NCBI RefSeq assembly: GCF_003340345.1
Contig: NZ_PPTQ01000007.1
Location: 88,492 to 152,491, forward strand
Length of the DNA stretch: 64,000 nucleotides
Reading direction: 5' to 3'
DNA from: Paraeggerthella hongkongensis
GTDB taxonomy: Bacteria; Actinomycetota; Coriobacteriia; Coriobacteriales; Eggerthellaceae
The notes under the pieces are model-generated. The model was not told the origin of the DNA and searched no databases. It worked only from the letters and a program-made list of their open reading frames with translations. The position numbers and the translations under genes are program-made. This document shows, piece by piece, positions 53,791 to 62,949 of the stretch. The number at the start of each line of letters is the position of its first letter. The stretch's first letter is position 1.

Positions 53791-53830
53791 CCCGCACGTC
53801 GCCCTGCATGTGCGGGACGGCACGCAGGGC
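53791..53830 (+). terminator. Two interlocking hairpins (possible H-type pseudoknot) between convergent genes
   Basis: Stem 1: CCCGCAC 53791-53797 with 53810-53816. Stem 2: GCCCTGC 53801-53807 with 53824-53830. The second stem's 5' arm lies in the first stem's loop, the topology of an H-type pseudoknot. Either stem alone could act as terminator. Confidence 0.45.
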
Positions 53831-53835
53831 TTCGC

Positions 53836-54603
53836 TTAGACGATGCCGGCCACGTAGAAGGATTCGTCCCCGTCGTAGCGTACGGCGTAGGGATGGGCGC
53901 CGTCGCCGTAGGCGAATACCGTGCAGCCCACGCTTTCCTGCGAATCGGTCCAGGCGCTGGTGATCTCGACCTGGCCGCCGACCAGCGCGGGGTCTGCGGC
54001 CAGGGGAAGGCCGTCTTCGCCGGAGGCTATGCGCAGCCGCAGCCCGTCGGACAGGGTTACGTTCAGGTGGGGAGCGGCGTTCGCCGCAGGTCCGGAGCCG
54101 GTTTCGGGGGTCGGGACCGCGTCGGCGCCTCGGGCGGCTTCGGGACTCGACATGCTTGTCGCGCCGCCCTCGTTTGGCGCGGCGGCTTGCATGCCCTGCT
54201 GATCCGTGCCGCTTACGCCCAGAACGATTCCGCCGATTCCCACGGCAAGCACCAGGCAGGCTGCCGCGGGAACCGATACGTTCCAGACGCGCCTTGCCTT
54301 GCGGTACGATTCGGTGTTCGCTCCGTTTTTGCCGAGCACCACCGTTGCGGGGACGAACGCTCTGTTCGACGCGTCGCGGTCTTCCAGGTCGGCAAGGGGT
54401 TCGCCGTCCTCGTCCTCGTATTCGTGTTCGTGTTCGTCCTCGTTCGCGTTTTCGGGCGCTTCGCAGGCCGAGGCGATGGCTTCCAGCATGCGCTCCTCGA
54501 CTTCGGCGCTCGGGGTCATCCGATCGAACGCACGGAACAGGGCATCGCCCAACGCGGCATCGGGCTTGTCGGTTGACTCGTCAAGGCGCTCGTCATCGTT
54601 CAT
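53836..54603 (-). CDS. Putative membrane-anchored anti-sigma factor, 255 aa
   Basis: Cytoplasmic N-terminal part with an acidic, low-complexity stretch (EDEHEHEYEDED), one membrane helix near 107-128 (PAAACLVLAVGIGGIVLGV) and an extracytoplasmic C-terminal domain of about 125 residues. There is no zinc HxxxCxxC motif. The role is inferred from topology and from its 11-bp overlap with the sigma gene. ATG 54603 follows GGGAGG by 8 bp. Confidence 0.7.
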   Translation of the reverse strand: MNDDERLDESTDKPDAALGDALFRAFDRMTPSAEVEERMLEAIASACEAPENANEDEHEHEYEDEDGEPLADLEDRDASNRAFVPATVVLGKNGANTESYRKARRVWNVSVPAAACLVLAVGIGGIVLGVSGTDQQGMQAAAPNEGGATSMSSPEAARGADAVPTPETGSGPAANAAPHLNVTLSDGLRLRIASGEDGLPLAADPALVGGQVEITSAWTDSQESVGCTVFAYGDGAHPYAVRYDGDESFYVAGIV

Positions 54604-55075
54604 TCCGCTCACCTCCCAGCAGGGTCTTGAGCAGCGTGCGGGCTTCGCTCAAGTGGCTGCGCACCGTAGACGCCGGCGTGCCGGTGATCTCGGCGATCTC
54701 GGCAGTGCGGTATCCTTCGTAATAATGCAGGTACACGCAGGTCTTGTACTTTTCCGGAAGATCGAGCACCATGCGAAGCGTCTCGTCGCTTTCGGCATGG
54801 GCGCGGTCGTCCGGCACGTCTTCGGGAAGCTCTGCCGAGCGCTTTCGCGCCGCGCTTTTCAATATGTCGCGGCAGTGGTTCTGGGCGCACACGATGAGCC
54901 AGGCTTTCTCGTGCTCGTCGTCGTTGAACGTGCGGGGCTTGTCGAGCAGCTTGAGGAACACGGTTTGCGTCGCGTCTTCGGCGTCGGCGGAGCTGCCCAG
55001 GTACGAATAGCACAGGCGGTAGACCGTCTTCGCATGGCGGTGAAACACCGCGGCTATGTCGAGCTCGTTCGTCAG
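54593..55075 (-). CDS. ECF (sigma-70 family) RNA polymerase sigma factor, 160 aa
   Basis: Region 2 (VYRLCYSYLGSSADAEDATQTVFLKLL) and region 4 (YLHYYEGYRTAEIAEITGTPASTVRSHLSEARTLL) of an ECF sigma. No ATG gives a good N-terminus: a GTG at 55048 trims region 2, while CTG 55075 has AAAGGA 7 bp upstream and restores the usual length, so a rare CTG start is proposed. It overlaps its putative anti-sigma by 11 bp. Signal and regulon are unknown. Confidence 0.85.
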   Translation of the reverse strand: MTNELDIAAVFHRHAKTVYRLCYSYLGSSADAEDATQTVFLKLLDKPRTFNDDEHEKAWLIVCAQNHCRDILKSAARKRSAELPEDVPDDRAHAESDETLRMVLDLPEKYKTCVYLHYYEGYRTAEIAEITGTPASTVRSHLSEARTLLKTLLGGERNER

Positions 55076-55338
55076 GGCTGTTTCCTTTCCGAATCTAACA
55101 CGACGGGAACAAGGATTATGTCGGGATGGGATGCGATGTATCTAGTATAGCGGCAACCATGCGGTTTTCGACGATCGCCGTGCACCTGTTCTGCGGTCGG
55201 CGGAACCTGTAGAAACGATTCCGAGAACCGTCCGAAGGGGAGCGCCTTGCGGTAAGATTCTCCAAGGGCCGCATTCTTCGATGCTCTTGTTGCAGCTGCG
55301 CGCCCGTCCGCTTGCCGTCCAAGGAGGATGTTTCGAAC

Positions 55339-57360
55339 ATGATGCACGCAGCCGCCGCGCAAACGGCGCTCAAAAGCCATTTTGGGTACGAGTCGTTTCG
55401 GCCGGGGCAGCAGGGCGTCGTGGACGCCATCCTATCCGGGCGCGACGCGCTTGCAGTCATGCCGACGGGCGCGGGAAAATCGGTGTGCTACCAGGTGCCG
55501 GGCATCGTGCTGGGCGGATTGACCCTGGTGGTAAGCCCGCTCGTGTCGCTCATGGGCGATCAGGTGCGCGCCCTTGTCGAGGCGGGAGTTCGGGGCGCGT
55601 ACCTCAACTCCACGCTTACGCCGGGCCAGCAGGCAACCGTGCTGCGCCGCGCGCTCGAGGGCGCGTACCAAATCATGTACGTTGCGCCCGAGCGCTTGTC
55701 CGATCCCCGTTTCGTCGAGTTCGCGCGCGAGGCCCGCATCCCGCTCGTTGCGGTGGACGAGGCCCACTGCGTGTCGCAATGGGGGCAGGACTTCCGCCCG
55801 TCGTATCTGACCGTGGGCGATTTCATCGCCCAGCTGCCGCAGCGGCCCGTTGTGGCGGCGTTCACCGCTACGGCTACGGCGCGCGTTCGCGCCGACATCG
55901 CGCGGCTGCTCGATCTGCGCGATCCGTACGAGGCGGTAACCGGGTTCGATCGGCCGAACCTTTCGTTTGGCGTGGAGCGTTTGGAGCCGAAGCGCAAGCT
56001 TGCGCGCATCGCGGCGTACGTGCTCGATCGCCCCTTGGACAGCGGCATCGTGTACTGCTCCACGCGCAAGGACGTGGATAAGGTGCATGCGGCCCTTCTT
56101 GAAGCCGGCGTGCGCGCCGTTCGCTATCACGCGGGGATGCCCGCGGCGGCCCGTGCCGAAAGCCAGCGTGCGTTCATCGTCGACGACGCGCCCGTGATGG
56201 TGGCCACCAACGCCTTCGGCATGGGCATCGACAAATCGAACGTGCGCTACGTCATTCACCACAACATGCCTGGCAGCATCGAGGCGTACTACCAGGAGGC
56301 CGGCCGCGCCGGTCGTGACGGGGAGCCTTCCGAATGCCTGCTGTTCTGGAGCGACGGCGACGTGTCCACGTGCCGCTTTTTCATCGAGCAGGAGTCGGGA
56401 AACGAGGAGCTTGCCCCGGAGGAGGCGGAAGTCGTGCGCGCCAGTCGGCGCCGCTTGCTCGAGGCCATGTGCGGGTACTGCCATACCACCGACTGCCTGC
56501 GCGCGTACATCCTGCGCTATTTCGGGGAGCAATCGTCGCAGGTTGTTCGTAACGTCAGCGAGGAGGGTCCTGGTGCTGAAGATTGCGGGGAAAGCCCGAC
56601 GAAGCGGCCTTCGGGCCGTGAGGAGGGCTTGGAGCCGCAAGATTCGGCGCCAGAACCCTCCGTAGCGTCGAGTTCTTCCGGCTGCCGGCAGGCAGTCGGA
56701 GCCTGCTGCTCGAATTGCGCCGGCGCTTTCGAAGCCGTGGACGTGACCGCCACCGCGCGGGCCGTCATGCGTTGCGTGCAAGAGCTGCGCGGGCGTTTCG
56801 GCAAGGGTATGGTCGTCGACGTTCTGCGCGGATCGAAGGTGGCGAAAGTGCTCGAGATGCACCTGGACGAGGCTGCCAGCTACGGCACCGTGGATGTATC
56901 GGTTGCCCAGGTCAAAGAGATCATCGAGCTGTTGGCGGCGGGAGGGTACCTGTCCATCACCGAAGGTTCCTATCCCACGGTCGGCTTGGGGCCGCGAGCG
57001 CGCGAGGCGGCGGAGGACGGCTTCTCGCTGACCATGAAGCGCGTATCCCGCAAGCCCGAGCGAAGCCGGGAACGAAGCGCGGGCGGCCGTGCGTTCGGGT
57101 CGTCGGGCTCGTCGGCGCTCGGCGAGGTCGATTCGAGCTTGTTCGAACGTTTGCGCGCGCTGCGCAAGCGCTTGGCCGACGAAGCCGGCAAGCCTCCGTA
57201 CATCGTGTTCTCCGATGCCGCGCTGCGCGACATGTGCGTCAAGAAGCCTGCGAACGACGAGGAGTTCCTTGAGGTCAGCGGCGTGGGCGCCACGAAGCTT
57301 GCCCGCTACGGCCAGGCGTTTCTGGCCGAGATAGCCGCTTGGGAGCGCGGAGGAGAGTAG
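55339..57360 (+). CDS. recQ: ATP-dependent DNA helicase RecQ, 673 aa
   Basis: Unwinds recombination and replication intermediates. Motif I PTGAGKS near 45, DEAHC near 142, motif VI QEAGRAGRDG near 320, zinc-binding region beginning at CGYCHTTDC near 378, winged-helix RQC domain, and C-terminal HRDC (about 597-673). Odd point: about 55 low-complexity residues (Glu/Ser/Pro-rich) are inserted between the first zinc cysteines and the CCSNC pair. ATG 55339 follows AAGGAGG by 11 bp; ATG 55342 is equally possible. Confidence 0.95.
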   Translation: MMHAAAAQTALKSHFGYESFRPGQQGVVDAILSGRDALAVMPTGAGKSVCYQVPGIVLGGLTLVVSPLVSLMGDQVRALVEAGVRGAYLNSTLTPGQQATVLRRALEGAYQIMYVAPERLSDPRFVEFAREARIPLVAVDEAHCVSQWGQDFRPSYLTVGDFIAQLPQRPVVAAFTATATARVRADIARLLDLRDPYEAVTGFDRPNLSFGVERLEPKRKLARIAAYVLDRPLDSGIVYCSTRKDVDKVHAALLEAGVRAVRYHAGMPAAARAESQRAFIVDDAPVMVATNAFGMGIDKSNVRYVIHHNMPGSIEAYYQEAGRAGRDGEPSECLLFWSDGDVSTCRFFIEQESGNEELAPEEAEVVRASRRRLLEAMCGYCHTTDCLRAYILRYFGEQSSQVVRNVSEEGPGAEDCGESPTKRPSGREEGLEPQDSAPEPSVASSSSGCRQAVGACCSNCAGAFEAVDVTATARAVMRCVQELRGRFGKGMVVDVLRGSKVAKVLEMHLDEAASYGTVDVSVAQVKEIIELLAAGGYLSITEGSYPTVGLGPRAREAAEDGFSLTMKRVSRKPERSRERSAGGRAFGSSGSSALGEVDSSLFERLRALRKRLADEAGKPPYIVFSDAALRDMCVKKPANDEEFLEVSGVGATKLARYGQAFLAEIAAWERGGE

Positions 57361-57558
57361 GCTCTTTTCGGGCGGGGAGGAAAGCGGCTTGACGTTGCTC
57401 GGTCGGGCTCGCTTGCCAAGATGCGCGCGCCGCCGATCGGGCGCGTTCTCAGCGAAACAGGGTCATATTTCTACGAATTAGGAAGCACGTTCGGCAAGCT
57501 CGCGCTTTTATAATGAAGACGAGGTCTGCCCTGTCCGATTCGTTGAAACGAGACCGCC

Positions 57559-60500
57559 ATGCGATACGCGTCCGCCCCGTTTTTGAATGTTGCGCACGAC
57601 CCGCTTTCTTCAGGGGAGGTGAAGCGGCTTGCGAAACGGCGCTCGTTCGCGGCGCTTGCGGCGTTTTTCGCGGCATGGTGCTTGACGCTCGCGCTCGCCC
57701 TGCTTCCGTCGCCTGCGTATGCGGAAAACGTCGGCGCTGACCAGGATTCGGGAGCGTCTCCGCGTATCGAGGGGTCGTTCGATGCCCAGTCCTACGCTTC
57801 GGGGGAGCGCGCTCGGGTTACGTTCAAGGCGGAGAACTCCACGCATGCTACATGGTCCGACGTTCGCCTGGAAGCCAGCCTGCCCGGCAACGTGCGCTTG
57901 GCGGATGCGTCCGCCTCCCTTGCGGCCTCGAAGCAGAGCGTTGCTCCGGGAGAATCGATCGACCTGTCGTTCGACGTGGTGTTTCGTTCGATGACGGGCA
58001 CGCGCCTGGTATCGACGGGCGATAGCGCCGCTGCCTCGCTTGCTCTGGCGGCGTGCGTGGCCGCGTTCGCGGTGCTGGCGTGCGCGACGTTCTCTTGCAA
58101 GGGCGGACGACGTTCCCGGGCTCGCGGCGGCATGTCGATTCTGATCGTCGTCGCCTTGGCGGCGGGGCTCGCGCCGCAGGTGCCCGGCATCGCGCATGCC
58201 GACGAAGCGCCTTCGCTTCAGGTGAGCGGATCCGCGGTATGCGCATCCCCGCAAACGACGATTCCCGCTACGCTGACCGTCGGGTCGGCTGCGGTTCCCG
58301 CCAGCGCGAAGATAGCGACGGTGCAGGTTGCCAACGGCGAGGCCGTTCCCGCCGGCGCGCGCTTCGCGCAAGTGGACGTGGTTTCCGACGCGCCGTTCGC
58401 CGAAGCGCTTTCCGCCAGCGCGCTTTCCTTGTCCGGTGCGTTCGAGGGATCGTCGGTTTCTGCTGTGACCCTGACCGGCCCTAACTCGGCTACCGTGCGT
58501 GTCGACGGCGATCCCGGCTCCCCTGGGACCGATGGCGTCATCTCTTTCTCCCGCGAAGCGTTCGCGGACGCATCCTCGGTGTCTGCGGCGTACGTGTCGG
58601 TTGAAGAGCCGCGCGTTGCTTTGGACGTGGCATCCGGCTCGTACGAACGCGGGGTGTTCGGGATTCCCTTGCTCGTGAAAAACGGAAAGCTCGATTCCCA
58701 TGCAACGAAGGACATGATCCGATTCGACGACGATCGCATACGGGTTGAGGGCTTCTCGGTTGATGCGGCCGACGCGCATAAGGGCTTGCTCGAGGTTTCC
58801 GTGCAGGCTGGCTCGCCGGAAGAGCAGTTCGAGGTTTTGACGGCGGCGCTCGATGCTTTCGAGCCGGCCGCGTTTCGCATGGACCCTCGCCTGTTGATAG
58901 GCGAGCCCGACCTGGCTCGTGCGTATGCGCCGGCCGATGATCGACTGGTGGATGCGGCCGATGCCGTCGACGCCGTGCCGCACGGCACCGTGGACGCGAC
59001 GGACGTGGCCATCCATGACGACGGTTCGGCTGAAGTGACTGCAACCGTGCAACTGGAGGCCGTCGACGGCTCGCTGGCTCTGTCGGATGCAAGCCAGATT
59101 CTGCTTCCCGAGGGCTTGGGGCTGTCCGTGGGAAAAGAGCTGGGAAGCGACTGGTTTTCGCTGACGATGCTCATTAAGGCGGAGACGGCCCAAGGGTGGC
59201 TGGACGGCTATCGTGAGCTGCTGTCCCCGCAGGTTGAAGAGCAGCCGGTCGAAGCCGATCTTACCGCGCCGGTTGACCCCGCTGCACCGGTTGGTCTTGC
59301 GGCTGAAGCCGACCCCGCTGCGGCGGCTGGTCTTGCGGCTGATCCCGATCCCGTCGTGCCGGTTGATACCGCAGCTGATCCCGGCCTCGCTGCACCGGTT
59401 GACCCTGCGGTCGAAGCCGAGGCTCGGCAGCTGTTCATGAACGACGTGGAATCCGTTTTGGCTTCCCTGCAATTCGAGCTTTCCGAGGGCGTCGTGCTCA
59501 ACAAGCTTGGTATAGCGCAGGGATCCCATACGGTGTCGTGCGTCCCCGTTGCAGCGGAGGGCCAGCTCGGGTCTGCCGCGGGCGATGCCAAAACGGCGTT
59601 CGAGACGCTCGAGGCCATCGCGAACGCCATCGGGAGCTTCTGTCAGCAGGACAAGGCGTCTATCGGCAACGGCATAGCGTCTTTGCTGGGCATGATCGCC
59701 AACTTGATTGACGGCAATCCCGGCCCCAGCTTGCAGGACATCTACGACGAGTTGCAGCTGATGAAGGGACAGCTTACGCGCCTGGAGACAAGCGTGGATA
59801 CTCTTGCCGTGAAGTTGAACGCTGTGGACAAGCGCGCGGGCTACTTGTCGAAATGGCACGTGGTGAAGGGTCATCTGGACTCTCTGAAAAGCTACGAAGA
59901 GCTCTATTCCAGGCTGATGGACAAGATTGAAAAGTCCGATACCGGCGCGACCTACGACGACCTGAGCGCGGCGAACAAGAAAACGCTCAAGTCGTTTGCG
60001 AACGCGATCGACAAGAAGGATCGCCTGATGAACACGACGGTCGTAGCCGAAACGATAGCCTTGGGCAGCATGCTCGAGGGCTTGGGCTCCGATGCGGTGG
60101 GCGAGTACAACTCGTGGATCGAAACGTACTACAACTGGGACCCCGAGACGTTTGTTTCGAAATCGGAGTACATGGAAAGCCTGTTCACGGCTTATGTGTA
60201 CGGCTACGGCGTGTCCATGGCCTACTTGAATACCATGGACGCCATCGACGACGATGACTTCTTCGAGCCCGGTGAAGGAAGCGTATACCAGGGCTCCATC
60301 AAGCAGCTGAAGAGCCAGGCGGACACGGTGGTCAAAAAGCTGTATGGCACCGTGGCTTACGACACCTTCAACGAAAAGACGTACCTGAGGGAGAAATCAG
60401 CGTATCGTCTGGCTACGGAGCCGCGGTCTGACGGACGCATTCGCTGCTTGCTCAACGATACCGCCTACGGAACCGATCTGCTGATGAAGACCATCTACCA

Positions 60501-60990
60501 GGGTGCGCCTTCCAACTTCTCCGACAGCGTCGAGAAGGACGACATCCACCTGTACAAGCATTCGGGCAGCATCACACTCGCCCAGTGGCAGCAGATGTGG
60601 AAGAACCTGCCGCAGGTGCGCGGTGCTCGGAACTTCGAGAAGGTCCAGAGCGTTTACGACGAGCTGCGTGCTCTTGGGTTCGACGACGGCACTCGATTGA
60701 TTCGCGGGGACTACCAGTACGGGGAATTCGGAGAATGGCATAGTGCGGAAACCACCTGGTACTGGTCGCAGTACAAACCTTATCTGGTTGCCGTAAGCGA
60801 CGCTGCCTATAACAAGATTTACGACCAAGCCGGCGCGGAGCATAATCGTACGACCACGCTCGATGCCTTCAACCTGATGACGGGCAGGGTGGAGACCCAT
60901 CAGGCAAGCTGGCATCATGAGGTGTACCTGGTGTTCCCGGTTTGGTGGGGCTACCGTCATCATCTGTACCCCATCGTCGCCGTTCCGTAA
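57559..60990 (+). CDS. Large exported protein with internal TGD/membrane segment and coiled coil, 1143 aa
   Basis: Signal peptide (hydrophobic core residues ~30-53, cleavage near PAYA-EN). Residues ~65-145 form a beta-sandwich, DUF11-like. At ~148 STGDSAAA, then a hydrophobic helix and a basic run (KGGRRSRARGG), as in a sortase sorting signal. At once a second signal-like helix ends AHADE near 215. Then come beta-rich domains, an Ala/Asp/Pro repeat (about 565-620), a coiled coil (about 730-760) and an all-helical C-terminus ending in aromatic-rich strands. I do not recognise the C-terminal domain. GTG 57619 is an alternative start. Confidence 0.7.
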   Translation: MRYASAPFLNVAHDPLSSGEVKRLAKRRSFAALAAFFAAWCLTLALALLPSPAYAENVGADQDSGASPRIEGSFDAQSYASGERARVTFKAENSTHATWSDVRLEASLPGNVRLADASASLAASKQSVAPGESIDLSFDVVFRSMTGTRLVSTGDSAAASLALAACVAAFAVLACATFSCKGGRRSRARGGMSILIVVALAAGLAPQVPGIAHADEAPSLQVSGSAVCASPQTTIPATLTVGSAAVPASAKIATVQVANGEAVPAGARFAQVDVVSDAPFAEALSASALSLSGAFEGSSVSAVTLTGPNSATVRVDGDPGSPGTDGVISFSREAFADASSVSAAYVSVEEPRVALDVASGSYERGVFGIPLLVKNGKLDSHATKDMIRFDDDRIRVEGFSVDAADAHKGLLEVSVQAGSPEEQFEVLTAALDAFEPAAFRMDPRLLIGEPDLARAYAPADDRLVDAADAVDAVPHGTVDATDVAIHDDGSAEVTATVQLEAVDGSLALSDASQILLPEGLGLSVGKELGSDWFSLTMLIKAETAQGWLDGYRELLSPQVEEQPVEADLTAPVDPAAPVGLAAEADPAAAAGLAADPDPVVPVDTAADPGLAAPVDPAVEAEARQLFMNDVESVLASLQFELSEGVVLNKLGIAQGSHTVSCVPVAAEGQLGSAAGDAKTAFETLEAIANAIGSFCQQDKASIGNGIASLLGMIANLIDGNPGPSLQDIYDELQLMKGQLTRLETSVDTLAVKLNAVDKRAGYLSKWHVVKGHLDSLKSYEELYSRLMDKIEKSDTGATYDDLSAANKKTLKSFANAIDKKDRLMNTTVVAETIALGSMLEGLGSDAVGEYNSWIETYYNWDPETFVSKSEYMESLFTAYVYGYGVSMAYLNTMDAIDDDDFFEPGEGSVYQGSIKQLKSQADTVVKKLYGTVAYDTFNEKTYLREKSAYRLATEPRSDGRIRCLLNDTAYGTDLLMKTIYQGAPSNFSDSVEKDDIHLYKHSGSITLAQWQQMWKNLPQVRGARNFEKVQSVYDELRALGFDDGTRLIRGDYQYGEFGEWHSAETTWYWSQYKPYLVAVSDAAYNKIYDQAGAEHNRTTTLDAFNLMTGRVETHQASWHHEVYLVFPVWWGYRHHLYPIVAVP

Positions 60991-61135
60991 GCGCAGCGGC
61001 AACGCGGTTCGCTTTCGGCGCTCGATCGGCCGTGTCGGTCGGGCGCCGACTGTTGCCGCCCCGTCATGCATCCGCCATGTTGCGGCGATGTTCGCGCGCT
61101 ATGATGAGCGAAACCCTCGACTGAAGGAGTTCGCC

Positions 61136-61834
61136 ATGGTCAACGTCGTCAAGAGCGCGAGCATGGGCTCGGGCGAGCACGGATGGTTGCACAGCAGGTT
61201 CCATTTCTCGTTTGCCGAGTACTACAATCCCGACAACATGCGGTTCGGGGCGCTGCGCGTGCTCAACGACGACGTGTTCGACGCATACGGCGGCTTCGAC
61301 ACCCATCCTCACGACAACATGGAGATACTCAGCTACGTGGTGCGGGGCGAGCTCACGCACCGGGACAGCCTGGGCAACGGGAACCGCTTGGGTCGTGGCG
61401 ACGTGCAGTACATGAGCGCCGGCACGGGAATCCTGCACAGCGAATTCAACAAGACCGAGCACCCTTTGCGGTTCTTGCAGATATGGATTACGCCCGATGA
61501 GCAGAACCTCGATCCCGATTACGGGGATCGTCGCTTCGCCTGGGAGGATCGCGTGGGCACGTGGCTTCTTGTGGCGTCGGGGTCGCAGGACGGTCCCATT
61601 CGAGTGCATCAGGACGTGCGCATTTCGGTTTCCGCAATAGGCGAGGGCGAGGAGCTGCGCTACGACCTCGAACCTGGTCGCCAGGCGTACCTCGTGCAGA
61701 TCGAAGGCGAGGGCACGGTGAACGGATTCGCGCTTGAGGAGGGCGATGCCGCCGAGATCACCGCGGAGCGCGAGGTGGTCGTGCGGGCCATCGAGCCGTC
61801 GCATTACATCCTGCTCGATCTTGCAGCCGAGTAG
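61136..61834 (+). CDS. Pirin-family protein, 232 aa
   Basis: Bicupin. The N-terminal cupin has metal ligands in FDTHPHDNMEI (His/His, residues ~57-59) and later MSAGTGILHSEFN (His about 101), as in pirin/YhhW, some of which oxidise quercetin. The C-terminal cupin lacks clear ligands. ATG 61136 has AAGGAG upstream. It stands alone and shares a terminator with the DUF4097 operon. In-vivo role unknown. Confidence 0.9.
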   Translation: MVNVVKSASMGSGEHGWLHSRFHFSFAEYYNPDNMRFGALRVLNDDVFDAYGGFDTHPHDNMEILSYVVRGELTHRDSLGNGNRLGRGDVQYMSAGTGILHSEFNKTEHPLRFLQIWITPDEQNLDPDYGDRRFAWEDRVGTWLLVASGSQDGPIRVHQDVRISVSAIGEGEELRYDLEPGRQAYLVQIEGEGTVNGFALEEGDAAEITAEREVVVRAIEPSHYILLDLAAE

Positions 61835-61853
61835 GGGCGCCTGCTTGCTGTGC

Positions 61854-61889
61854 GGAGGAGGCCCGCAGCGGTTGCCGCGGGCCTCCTCC
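61854..61889. terminator. Bidirectional terminator between pirin and DUF4097 genes
   Basis: 13-bp perfect stem (GGAGGAGGCCCGC and complement) with a 10-nt loop, between convergent stops. Confidence 0.75.
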
Positions 61890-61908
61890 ATGCTTTCGCG
61901 CAGGGGTT

Positions 61909-62949
61909 TTAGAGGGTCGGAGCTGCAGGCGCTTCGGGAGCCTTCGGTGCTTCGGGCGCTTCCGGGAAGGATGGCGGGTTCGAGGCGTTGCTTTCGCTGC
62001 TGCTCGCGTCGCCGCCGGAGAACGTGAGCGTCACGTCGCCGCTCATCGTGTGGGCGCTCACGCGGCGCGAAGCCGTGGCGCTGCCCGCCGGAGCGTACAC
62101 GCTGCCGCTCGCCGACGAGGCTTCGATGACGTACTCGCGATCCGATCCGACGAACGAGGCGCTCACGCTGCCGCTCACGGCATCGAACTTCGCGTCGACG
62201 GCGGACACGTTCGTTGCCAGGATGTCGCCGCTGCCTATATGCGCGTCGAGGGCGAGGGTGCTCACGCCCCGCAGCAGTTGGCTGCCGCTCGTGGTGTCGA
62301 GCTTCACGATTTCGGACGCCTCGATGTCGGAGAGATCCACGTTGCCGCTCATCGTGGTGGCGCTCAGCTGAGAGCACCGAGCGTTCGATATCAGCACGTT
62401 GCCGCTGGCCGTGCTCGTCGTGATGTCGTTGGCGACGAGGCGAGCGAGCTTGACGTCGCCGCTCGCGGTCTTCGCCGTGACGGAATCCAAGCCGTCCAGG
62501 CCCGTCATGTCCATGCTGCCGCTCATAAGGTCGACGTCGAGCGTGCCGGCGTAGCTGCGCGGAACCTTTACGACGGTGGTATGGTCCTCGAACGATCCGA
62601 TCATCATGATGCCGATGTACGATTCGCGCGACCCCTTGACGGTGATGGTGCCGCCGTCGTCCGTCACGTCGAAGCGCTTCCGTTCGTTCGTCCAGTACGT
62701 CACTTCGATGGCGTCGCCGTCGGTTGCCTCGATGCGCACGTTCTGGCCTTCGTCGCGTAGGACGATGGCGGTGTGGGGATTTTCCGCTTCAGGGCGGAAC
62801 GTCTTCGTGGTGGGAGTCCAGCTGCGTGATTCGGTCGAGAGGTTCTCGGGATTGAACCCGGCCGCCGCGAACGCACCGAAGGAGATGGCGCAGCCGCTGA
62901 CGACGAGGACCGTTGCCACGATAAGCAGCGTCTTCTTACCTTTGGACAT
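61909..62949 (-). CDS. DUF4097-family adhesin-like beta-repeat membrane protein, 346 aa
   Basis: One N-terminal membrane helix (residues 7-30), then a right-handed beta-helix of short repeats (GDVKLARL..., GNVLISNA..., GNVDLSDI..., GSVSASFV...) typical of DUF4097, and a Pro/Ala/Glu-rich tail (PEAPEAPKAPEAPAAP). It sits on the outer face or membrane surface. It overlaps the DUF1700 gene by 14 bp. Such PadR-DUF1700-DUF4097 operons respond to envelope stress in other bacteria; the effect here is inferred. Confidence 0.88.
   Translation of the reverse strand: MSKGKKTLLIVATVLVVSGCAISFGAFAAAGFNPENLSTESRSWTPTTKTFRPEAENPHTAIVLRDEGQNVRIEATDGDAIEVTYWTNERKRFDVTDDGGTITVKGSRESYIGIMMIGSFEDHTTVVKVPRSYAGTLDVDLMSGSMDMTGLDGLDSVTAKTASGDVKLARLVANDITTSTASGNVLISNARCSQLSATTMSGNVDLSDIEASEIVKLDTTSGSQLLRGVSTLALDAHIGSGDILATNVSAVDAKFDAVSGSVSASFVGSDREYVIEASSASGSVYAPAGSATASRRVSAHTMSGDVTLTFSGGDASSSESNASNPPSFPEAPEAPKAPEAPAAPTL

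Noticed and set aside
57610..59874. 754-residue open frame antisense to the large exported protein
   Set aside because: The plus strand has the signal peptide, coiled coil and codon use; the antisense frame is low-complexity Arg/His-rich.
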